Positions 6,727-13,011 of a DNA stretch of 13,011 bases are shown one piece after another. The position numbers were made by a program, and so were the translations under genes. Within the stretch, counting starts at the first letter, position 1; every line of letters begins with the position of its first letter. A model generated the notes under the pieces. It was not told the DNA's origin and did no database searches. It worked only from the letters and a program-made list of their open reading frames with translations. Source of the DNA: a bacterium (GTDB lineage Bacteria > Bdellovibrionota > FAC87 > UBA2466); assembly GCA_019750655.1 (NCBI GenBank), contig JAIEOG010000150.1, positions 1 through 13,011 on the forward strand. Direction: 5' to 3'.

Positions 6727-7644
6727 ATGGTGCAGCCCACTCTAGCCGGTCGCCGCGTACTGATTGTCGACGACGATCCGCTCAATCTCAAACTCATGTC
6801 GGACGCCCTGTCCGTCGAGAAATTCGAGGTCGAGCGGGCGTCCTCGGGTGCGCAAGCGATTGAGAAAATCGAAAACTGGCAGCCCGAGCTCGTGCTGTTT
6901 GATTACGGCATGCCGGGAATGAGCGGGCTCGAAGCGCTGCGGATGTTGCGCAATCGTCAAAACTACGTCGCGGTGATTTTTGTTTCGGCGAATACGGAAC
7001 AAGAACTCATCGTCGATTGCTTGGGCGCGGGAGCCGACGATTACCTGCGCAAGCCGTTCCATTTTTCGGAATTGCTCTCGCGCGTGAAGGTACGGTTCCG
7101 CATCAAAGACTTAAGCGATCAGCTCCAAGCCGCGAATGCAAAGCTCGCGGAACTCGCCGTGACGGACGATCTCACGGGCTTGTTTAATATGCGTTCGATG
7201 TACGAGCGCATTGATACGGAATTGCGCCGCGCGAAGCGTTTCGATCGCCGGGTGTCGTGCATCATGTTGGACATCGATCACTTCAAAGAAGTGAACGACC
7301 GCAATGATCACCTCTTCGGCAGCTTCGTCATCAAAGAGATGGGCGGTCTCATCCGCAAGAACATGCGCGATGTGGATTTCGCTGCTCGCTATGGCGGCGA
7401 TGAGTTTCTCATCGTGCTGACAGAAACGAACGAAGCGGGCACTAAGACTTTCGCCGAGCGCCTGCGCGGCGCCATCGAAAAACACGTCTTTACGGATGGG
7501 AAATCTTCTCTCCAGCGCACGTGTAGCTTTGGTTTTAGCCTCTCCGAACCGGCGTCTAAAATTGACGCCCGGGAACTCGTCCGGCAAGCTGACCACGCTC
7601 TTTACCGTGCAAAAAACGGTGGGCGTAACCGAATCTCTAGCTAA
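6727..7644 (+). CDS. Receiver-GGDEF response regulator, predicted Hypr-type (cGAMP/c-di-GMP) cyclase
   Basis: Cytoplasmic two-component response regulator with a nucleotide cyclase output, 305 residues. The receiver domain (about 9-125) has the acidic pair D15/D16, phospho-acceptor Asp59, Ser87 and Lys109 followed by Pro. A short helical linker (about 126-143) leads to a GGDEF domain (about 144-303). Catalytic and regulatory residues align without gaps to PleD: metal-binding Asp182, guanine-contacting Asn190, GGDEF 223-227, and I-site RDVD 214-217. The guanine-recognising Asp344 of PleD is Ser199 here, the substitution that defines Hypr GGDEF enzymes making 3',3'-cGAMP alongside c-di-GMP. The architecture and the segment NDHLFGS resemble Bdellovibrio Bd0367 as I recall it. 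No clear ribosome binding site is seen; the three-base gap after the peroxidase suggests coupled translation. No cognate histidine kinase is in the window. Confidence 0.9.
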   Translation: MVQPTLAGRRVLIVDDDPLNLKLMSDALSVEKFEVERASSGAQAIEKIENWQPELVLFDYGMPGMSGLEALRMLRNRQNYVAVIFVSANTEQELIVDCLGAGADDYLRKPFHFSELLSRVKVRFRIKDLSDQLQAANAKLAELAVTDDLTGLFNMRSMYERIDTELRRAKRFDRRVSCIMLDIDHFKEVNDRNDHLFGSFVIKEMGGLIRKNMRDVDFAARYGGDEFLIVLTETNEAGTKTFAERLRGAIEKHVFTDGKSSLQRTCSFGFSLSEPASKIDARELVRQADHALYRAKNGGRNRISS

Positions 7645-7652
7645 CGGCCGGT

Positions 7653-9059
7653 ATGAAAATCGAAATGCCTTCTTGGCCTTTGAAAACCTGGGTTTGGATT
7701 TCCGTGGCTCTGGGTTTTTTGCGTTTCATTTGGCTAAGAGATGTCACTCTCGTGAATGACGATCAGCTCCTCTTACACTTGGCGCTCAAGGGCAATGCAA
7801 GTGGCGAGTGGGTACAGTGGGGTCTGCGTGGCACGCGTGGTGTGGATTACGGGCCTTTCGCGATCTGGATTTACCAAGTGCTCCTCAAAGTGGCGCACGA
7901 CCCTTTCTGGCTCGTGAGTGCCAAGATCGTCCTCTGCACGGCCGGTACGGTTGTCGGCGTTACGTCCTTGCTTGGGACGTTTGCCTTTCTCCCGCGCTGG
8001 GTGGGTGTCGTGCCGATGCTCAGCCCCTACCTCTGGGTTTATGCACGGGATCTTTGGGACAATTCTTTTCTAATTCCTGTTACGGCTTGTTTAGCGGCCG
8101 CTCACTTTCGTTTTCTTTTTGCGCCGACTTTTCTGAAGTTTTTCAGTGTGGCGCTGGCCTGCACATTGGCAGTGCTGACGCACTTGATGGCGGCACCCAT
8201 CGTTGCGGGAACAGCTGCACATCTTCTTTGGCGGCATTGGCGGTGGGTTTTAAAGCACGCGGTGCAGGTAACTCTAACGCTTTTGTTCTTAGCGTTTCTG
8301 GCATGGCCTTACTTCGCACACTTACGTGAGCTTAATGTCGGCGGTGCTTTTCTCGGGCCTAAGATCGGGGCGTTCGTCTTTGCTTTTATGGGGGCACGCC
8401 AATTCACTGCCGCAGCAAGCGAGTATTTTTTTGGTTGGGCGTGGTTCTGGCAATTCGGCGCACCCTGGAATGGGATCGTCACAGCTGGGGTGGGATTGTC
8501 TGTGCTTGCGCTTCTAGCAAGCTTCCGTGGCATGGCGCGCGCAGTAAAGGCTGCACTAGCAAAGGGCCAGCGCCCTGAAAAAGAACTGGGGATTTGGATT
8601 TCCGCGGTGCTGTTTTTGTTTGTCGTAAATGCCACGCTCACGCAGATCGTCAGCCACCCACACTATTACAACGCAGTTTGGACCGTTTTCTTTCTTTGTG
8701 CGGCCTGGGGGGCGACGGGAGGTAACTGGAGTCGGAAGCTTGCGCCCTTTTACTTGGCCGGGCTGGCGATTAGCCTCGTGGGCGCGGCCTCGCTCGTGCA
8801 CATCAACGGCGGCAACCGGGAATTGCGTTACGGCATGACACTCGGAGAACAATGGAAAGCGGGCGCCGAATTGGCCTGTTATCCCGACAAAGTGCAGTTC
8901 TACGATGAGCGCGAACGGTCTTTCTGGGAGTCGGTTTGGCTGATGCGCAGCTGGCAAGCCTGCTCCGGAACTCCCCGCACCGATGCCAAGGTGCGGTTAC
9001 GCTACCGGGACCCCGCGAACCCCTGGGACGCTCACGCGGTCGTCGAGCCCAAGGACTAA
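7653..9059 (+). CDS. Polytopic membrane protein, GT-C glycosyltransferase-like
   Basis: A 468-residue inner-membrane protein with about nine to eleven hydrophobic helices, at about 12-29, 68-81, 88-112, 116-130, 137-152, 160-189, 200-222, 236-248, 273-290, 312-331, 338-352 and 363-383. A soluble C-terminal tail of about 85 residues follows. After the first helix the loop holds VNDDQLLL (34-41), with adjacent Asp36-Asp37. An acidic pair here is typical of the catalytic first loop of GT-C fold enzymes (PMT/ArnT-like), which use polyprenyl-linked sugars. HPHYYNAVW (335-343) resembles the aromatic helix start common in those proteins. I see no diagnostic signature for a specific family, so donor and acceptor are unknown. 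It starts eight bases after the GGDEF gene with a weak ribosome binding site, consistent with an operon. It could also be a non-enzymatic membrane protein. Confidence 0.6.
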   Translation: MKIEMPSWPLKTWVWISVALGFLRFIWLRDVTLVNDDQLLLHLALKGNASGEWVQWGLRGTRGVDYGPFAIWIYQVLLKVAHDPFWLVSAKIVLCTAGTVVGVTSLLGTFAFLPRWVGVVPMLSPYLWVYARDLWDNSFLIPVTACLAAAHFRFLFAPTFLKFFSVALACTLAVLTHLMAAPIVAGTAAHLLWRHWRWVLKHAVQVTLTLLFLAFLAWPYFAHLRELNVGGAFLGPKIGAFVFAFMGARQFTAAASEYFFGWAWFWQFGAPWNGIVTAGVGLSVLALLASFRGMARAVKAALAKGQRPEKELGIWISAVLFLFVVNATLTQIVSHPHYYNAVWTVFFLCAAWGATGGNWSRKLAPFYLAGLAISLVGAASLVHINGGNRELRYGMTLGEQWKAGAELACYPDKVQFYDERERSFWESVWLMRSWQACSGTPRTDAKVRLRYRDPANPWDAHAVVEPKD

Positions 9060-9084
9060 AAACGGCCCGGTGTTCTTTCGAATA

Positions 9085-9098
9085 TGCGGATAACCGCA
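9085..9098. other. Small perfect hairpin in the 9060-9184 gap
   Basis: TGCGG-ATAA-CCGCA forms a five-base-pair stem with a four-base loop, 26 bases after the end of the GT-C-like gene. No T-tract follows, so it is a poor intrinsic terminator. It may be a small operator or mRNA end structure, or chance. The sequence CATAAT at 9108-9113 could be a -10 element for the next gene, but I see no matching -35. Confidence 0.25.
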
Positions 9099-9172
9099 CT
9101 AGGACTGCATAATCCCTCTCTCAAGTTTCGGCATTCTAACCTCTGACCGATGTAAACCAAGGCTGGTTACGT

Positions 9173-9178
9173 AAGGAG
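9173..9178 (+). promoter_or_regulatory. Ribosome binding site of the 216-residue hypothetical gene
   Basis: AAGGAG lies six bases upstream of the ATG at 9185. This strong match supports the gene as real and independently translated. Confidence 0.75.
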
Positions 9179-9184
9179 ACACGA

Positions 9185-9835
9185 ATGTCTTTAATCGGAA
9201 TTATCAATATTATCATGCAGATTCTGGCTTTTATCGCTGGTCTCTTTAACCCCAAGACCGGCGTACGCTACACCGCTTTCGTGACTGACTTCGATTGCGG
9301 TGCTGTCGAGTGGCAAGCGCCTCCCGTTGTTTCGGGCGGCGAATTCTCTGGCACGGCTCAAGTCCGTTGCCGGTTTGAAGGCCAAGGCGGTGGCGGAATC
9401 CAAGCGCTACGCAAACATCTCGTGCAACAGCTGCGCGACGATGCTCAACTGCGCAGCGAACCCAAGATCGAAAATTATGGGGAAATGCCGAGTCTCGCTT
9501 ACGAAGTAAGCGTGGACATGGGTGAAGGCGCAGTGGCGCATGGGAAGACCCATATCGCTACCGACGGTTTCACGGTGTTGAAAGACGTGTTTGAGTCGCA
9601 ATCGTTCTCTGGCTCGAGCAATGCCGCGTACTTGAAAAACGTGGTTGCTGAGTACCAGGTCGAGTCGACAGAAGAATCGGGAGTCTTTGAACTCCGCGCT
9701 TCTCAACAGATCCGGGTACGGAAGCCTGGACTCATGAGCAGCTCGGCGTTCAAATCCAGCTTGATGGAACAGGCTGAAGAAGCTCTGATGAACCGCGCCA
9801 CGGGTGCGGTTCAGGAAATGGCGTCGCACCTCTAG
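9185..9835 (+). CDS. Hypothetical protein with N-terminal hydrophobic segment, possible helix-grip fold
   Basis: I do not recognise this 216-residue protein. Residues 3-20 are strongly hydrophobic with no positive charge before them, suggesting a membrane anchor or a buried helix rather than a standard signal peptide. Predicted secondary structure (by eye): strand 53-65, Gly run 67-71, amphipathic helix 72-86, strands at about 102-111, 116-125, 151-160 and 166-179, then a long C-terminal amphipathic helix 186-214. The order strand-helix-several strands-long helix resembles SRPBCC/START-type ligand-binding proteins; this is weak inference. Cysteines are at 38 and 62. It is separated by 125 bases from the preceding cluster, has its own strong ribosome binding site, and ends just before a strong terminator, so it is probably a separate transcription unit. 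Confidence 0.65.
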   Translation: MSLIGIINIIMQILAFIAGLFNPKTGVRYTAFVTDFDCGAVEWQAPPVVSGGEFSGTAQVRCRFEGQGGGGIQALRKHLVQQLRDDAQLRSEPKIENYGEMPSLAYEVSVDMGEGAVAHGKTHIATDGFTVLKDVFESQSFSGSSNAAYLKNVVAEYQVESTEESGVFELRASQQIRVRKPGLMSSSAFKSSLMEQAEEALMNRATGAVQEMASHL

Positions 9836-9860
9836 AAATAGAAGTGGAATGCTAAATAGA

Positions 9861-9900
9861 AACGCCGGCCACCTCTTACGAGGGGCCGGCGTTCTTATTT
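9861..9900. terminator. Strong intrinsic terminator shared by convergent genes
   Basis: AACGCCGGCC (9861-9870) pairs perfectly with GGCCGGCGTT (9884-9893). The stem continues inward past a bulged A9871 with CCTC/GAGG around a TTAC loop. On the plus strand CTTATTTTTTT follows (a T run to 9903), a good Rho-independent terminator for the gene ending at 9835. On the minus strand the stem is followed by TCTATTTA, less T-rich but plausible for the large gene ending at 9908. The 72-base gap between the two stop codons is mostly this element. Confidence 0.9.
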
Positions 9901-9907
9901 TTTGCAG

Positions 9908-12900
9908 TTACTCTTGCTCGCCTTCAGACACGATTTCAGCGCCGCATGCGAGTGCTTGTTCGCCGAGTTTCGTCTGGGCTGCACGGGAGCCGGCATAGAT
10001 CACGCTACGAGCGGCTTGTGCAGGAGAGGGCAACGGACCTTCATCCCCCAAAACCGAACCGGTTACACGGCCAATAACGGCATTGGCTGCCGCTGCGGCT
10101 CCCAGAACAGGCCGAACGCCCGGTGTATCCAACCATGCTTTTTTAGCGTCCGCTGCACGCTGCGCGAGCTGTGCATCGGTGAGCGTGGTTTCGTTTCGGT
10201 TCTGCGCACCCAAAGCGAAGTCCTTGGCAACGCGGTAACCCTGCTGGCCTTTATCCCAGAGATAGTTCAGAGACCGGCCTGTGAACAGGAACGCCCAAAC
10301 ATAGGCAAAGGATTTTGTGATCAAGAGAGGCATGCTATTGCCATCCTTTAATCCCTTCCAAAGAAGAACTTTCTCCGGTGCAAAGCCCATCGACTTCACG
10401 AACCCGTCGAGGGAATCTAGGCCGGAGTTCACCCATTGGTTAATGGCATCTGTTCCCATACTGAACGTATTGCTTAAGTCAGCTCCGGGATTTCCCCAGA
10501 ACGGCCGAGTCTCAAACGAATCCGACATCAGGAACGTCGCCAAGAACGTAGTCACCACACACACCGTAAAGGTGTAGGCGTTGTCTACCTTGCCATTGAG
10601 CTCCTCGGAAACTGCGGACTGTTTCTGCGCCACTTCCAAAACGCGGTGAGCCCACTCGAGCGGGTTCTCCCCCGGTATCTTCTGGGTCGCTTTTTTCAGA
10701 TCGGCTGGAAGCTCCCCGAGGTGTTTCTCCCCGTAGACCTTTAGCAGACTCTCGGTATTTTCCTGCGCGGCCACTAGATCCTTTTGTTGGATCGATTGGC
10801 CGAGCTTTAGGTAGAGCGCCTCAAACTCCGTGCCCATCGCTTTCATTTGGCTTTTCACATTCGTGTTGTGCGTTTGGTACAGCGACCAAAGCCACCGGTA
10901 ACCCGACATTACCGTCCACGCTAGGAAGGTGAAAAACGCTTGGCCAATAAAGGCATGCGCGGCCCACTTCTGGAGCACTGCCCCGTATTGTTGGGCATAA
11001 GCCATGCCTTGTGTGGACAGCGCCGCGAAGTCCGGGATGAGATCTCCGAAGAAGGCGCCCTGCAGAAAACGCAGGGACATTCCAGCAAGCATGATGCCGC
11101 TCAACATTTTGGTTAGATAAATGTAGTTACGTTGCCCGATGGCCTCCAAGGGATTGCTCTCACGGAAGTTCAATGCTGTTTTAAGCATTTTCCAACCGTC
11201 TGTGAAAAATCCGGCCTGGCCTTTCACTCGATCGGTATCGCGAGAAGTCGCGGGGCCCGAGGTGTGGAAGAGGCCTGCGCTTTCCGCGGCAGCCGCGGCA
11301 GCGACGCTCGCAGCAAGAGCACCGTGTAGCACTACTTGTTCACTGTCATTTAGAACGACCGCGCCGTTAGTGCCCAAGAGTGCACCATCGGGATCGCCTG
11401 CTGCAGGGTTTGGAACACGGAGCATATCGCCCTGGTAGGACAACCGCATCGGATCATTCACATTGCCCCAAGCTCCAAATAAGCTCGAGCTAATGCAGGT
11501 AATAAAAGCATCGTTCCAGGACTGGTGCACAATGATGTTTGCTTCCACATCCCCAGGGCGTGGGTTGGCAAACTCCTTGTACGTTTCTTCCTGCAGAGTC
11601 ATCACCTGCCTTAAGAGCTGCTGTGCAAGGTGCAAGCGAACGTACGGAACAATCAAGCCCGGACGCTCTTTTGCAGTAGCGAGTGTGGAATCCACACGTG
11701 CGTGCAACTCGGCGAACATTTTTTGGAACGCTACCGGTTCATTGCGCAACGCCTCATCCACTTCTGTGGCCATGGCAGATTTGGCTTTTGCCGTCTCTGT
11801 GAACTCAGGAATCACGATGTTGGGAGTTACTAGATCGACAGTAGCCGTAAGGAGATTCTCTAGTTCTGCGCGGCGTTCGGCGCTTCCTTCTATGGCATCG
11901 CCTAGGCTTTCCAATACTTCGAAGGGTGTTACGCCTTTGGAATTGGCGTAAGCCGCAATCGCCACAGCGCCGGCAACAGATCGCCGACGGTTGCGTTGTA
12001 CAATCTCTCGACTTTGGCGATCGGCATAGCCCTGCTTGCTTTCAACCAAGCGATAGAAGGCCCGGGCGATCCAGCTTTTCTTGTCGAAATCAGCAGGAAC
12101 TTCGCCGCCACCAGCCCACTCGGGCAAGAACGACAAACCCGGGGCAGGAGTGAGGTAACGAGGAGCAAACTTCTCGTTTCGCGCCGCCTCCGTGAAAGCC
12201 GTGCGTCCAAACAATTTGAAGGGCATTTGCGTAAGGGGGTAAGTAAAGACGCTAAACCCGTACTTGATCACCCCAATGGCAAAGAGTTTGTTTCGGCTGA
12301 ATTGGCTGAACTGCGCAGCCAAACCTGCCAGAGCGAAGATTCCGCAAATCGCACCGACGCGCAGACCGAGCGAGTACTTCACCATATCCTTGGTGTAGCT
12401 CATGTTCTGCAGCACAGTGTGTGCCGCAACCCAGTTCCAAACGGCCAATACACCGTCGATAGCGAGCGTGGCACCATGGCCACCCGTGAAATGATCCGCC
12501 GTAGCCACGCCTGCTGCGGCCACGCCGTACCAACGCGCTTTATAGCCCGCATTTGCCACGGCCTTCACGGCGGTGTTCATACGTTTAAAGATCGCTTCGC
12601 GGTTGCGAAAGACGGCGCTCAAACCCAACGTCGCCATGTCGAGTTTATGGTTAGCGAATAGATCGGTAACCTTCGCGGCGAGGCCGGTTACCGGTTCGCC
12701 ATTCTTAGCTGCAGCGGCGCGCAAGGTCTCGATAAATGGCCCTTTGAATTCCGCTAGGCTCTCTTGGAGCATTTCGGGAGAGAAACGGTCGATGACCGCG
12801 TCTATCGACCCTTCTTGTGCAGCCTTGGCAAGAGTGGTCACGGCGGCAATATTGCTCTCGGTGCTCTTTGCCAAACCTTCTTCACTCAACTGGCTCAAGC

Positions 12901-13011
12901 TCTCTGCGATGCCTAAGTTGATCAGCCCTTGGAGCTTGGCGGGGTTGGACACATATTCGCCCACGGCCTTCGCCGATACCGTATTAAGGGCTGCTAACTC
13001 TTCTGAGTTGC
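9908..13011 (-). CDS. Very large multi-pass membrane protein of unknown function, 5' end outside window
   Basis: I do not recognise this family. The frame is open to the right window edge, so at least 1033 residues are present and the N terminus is missing. The GTG at 12964 is in frame, but coding continues upstream (…NSEELAALNTVSAKA), so it is unlikely to be the start. Numbering from 12964: an Ala-rich helical region (1-160), hydrophobic segments at about 163-187, 198-221 and 226-248, then a long, mainly soluble region (about 250-610) with an Arg-rich patch at 324-329 and an Ala-rich stretch at 546-565. Membrane helices lie at about 617-638, 668-690, 798-815 and 879-897, separated by a charged helical segment (700-790). 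An Ala/Gly-rich tail (949-973) precedes an acidic C terminus. The three membrane regions look like repeated two-helix modules. No catalytic motif, lipobox or transport signature was seen. It is convergent with the 216-residue gene. Confidence 0.8.
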   Translation of the reverse strand, partial: NSEELAALNTVSAKAVGEYVSNPAKLQGLINLGIAESLSQLSEEGLAKSTESNIAAVTTLAKAAQEGSIDAVIDRFSPEMLQESLAEFKGPFIETLRAAAAKNGEPVTGLAAKVTDLFANHKLDMATLGLSAVFRNREAIFKRMNTAVKAVANAGYKARWYGVAAAGVATADHFTGGHGATLAIDGVLAVWNWVAAHTVLQNMSYTKDMVKYSLGLRVGAICGIFALAGLAAQFSQFSRNKLFAIGVIKYGFSVFTYPLTQMPFKLFGRTAFTEAARNEKFAPRYLTPAPGLSFLPEWAGGGEVPADFDKKSWIARAFYRLVESKQGYADRQSREIVQRNRRRSVAGAVAIAAYANSKGVTPFEVLESLGDAIEGSAERRAELENLLTATVDLVTPNIVIPEFTETAKAKSAMATEVDEALRNEPVAFQKMFAELHARVDSTLATAKERPGLIVPYVRLHLAQQLLRQVMTLQEETYKEFANPRPGDVEANIIVHQSWNDAFITCISSSLFGAWGNVNDPMRLSYQGDMLRVPNPAAGDPDGALLGTNGAVVLNDSEQVVLHGALAASVAAAAAAESAGLFHTSGPATSRDTDRVKGQAGFFTDGWKMLKTALNFRESNPLEAIGQRNYIYLTKMLSGIMLAGMSLRFLQGAFFGDLIPDFAALSTQGMAYAQQYGAVLQKWAAHAFIGQAFFTFLAWTVMSGYRWLWSLYQTHNTNVKSQMKAMGTEFEALYLKLGQSIQQKDLVAAQENTESLLKVYGEKHLGELPADLKKATQKIPGENPLEWAHRVLEVAQKQSAVSEELNGKVDNAYTFTVCVVTTFLATFLMSDSFETRPFWGNPGADLSNTFSMGTDAINQWVNSGLDSLDGFVKSMGFAPEKVLLWKGLKDGNSMPLLITKSFAYVWAFLFTGRSLNYLWDKGQQGYRVAKDFALGAQNRNETTLTDAQLAQRAADAKKAWLDTPGVRPVLGAAAAANAVIGRVTGSVLGDEGPLPSPAQAARSVIYAGSRAAQTKLGEQALACGAEIVSEGEQE

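Noticed and set aside
11463..11951. Plus-strand open frame of 162 codons inside the large minus-strand gene
   Set aside because: Antisense to a continuous 1000-plus codon frame. It has no ribosome binding site that stands out, and the composition looks like a shadow (Ser/Arg-rich).
1..13011. CRISPR arrays, tRNA or rRNA genes, insertion sequences, toxin-antitoxin or prophage genes
   Set aside because: I saw no regularly spaced repeats, transposase motifs, terminal inverted repeats or RNA gene signatures. Nearly all sequence is covered by long well-defined genes.

Overview
The window appears to come from a Gram-negative bacterium of moderate to slightly high GC. It carries a lipoprotein signal peptide, a periplasmic di-haem peroxidase and several inner-membrane proteins. 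The GGDEF protein, as I remember the family, most resembles receiver-GGDEF enzymes of Bdellovibrio-type predators, so Bdellovibrionota (or a nearby delta-type lineage) is my best guess. That assignment is inference: there is no rRNA or other marker here.

Layout. (1) Positions 41-5424, minus strand: a complete oppABCDF oligopeptide ABC importer in the usual order A-B-C-D-F (read right to left). B, C, D and F overlap by 1-8 bases and OppA is a predicted lipoprotein. (2) 5425-5697: a divergent regulatory region with several short perfect palindromes. (3) 5698-9059, plus strand: a tight three-gene cluster (gaps of 3 and 8 bases) of a di-haem cytochrome c peroxidase, a receiver-GGDEF response regulator and a polytopic GT-C-like membrane protein. 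(4) 9185-9835, plus strand: an unrecognised 216-residue protein with its own strong ribosome binding site. (5) 9861-9900: a strong hairpin terminator shared by convergent genes. (6) 9908-13011, minus strand: the C-terminal 1033 or so residues of a very large unrecognised membrane protein whose start lies outside the window.

Most interesting point. The GGDEF enzyme has Ser199 where canonical diguanylate cyclases have the guanine-recognising Asp (PleD Asp344). The metal-binding Asp, the GGDEF motif and the RxxD inhibitory site are intact. Asp to Ser at this position is the hallmark of hybrid promiscuous (Hypr) GGDEF enzymes, which make 3',3'-cGAMP, including Bdellovibrio Bd0367. A cGAMP-type signalling enzyme co-transcribed with a periplasmic peroxidase and an envelope glycosyltransferase-like protein would be a noteworthy unit.

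How the genes may work together (inference). The Opp importer would recover peptides, which suits a predator digesting prey protein. The peroxidase cluster would couple peroxide or redox handling to nucleotide signalling and envelope modification. The large C-terminal membrane protein appears to contain repeated two-helix membrane modules separated by long soluble segments. Its role is unknown.
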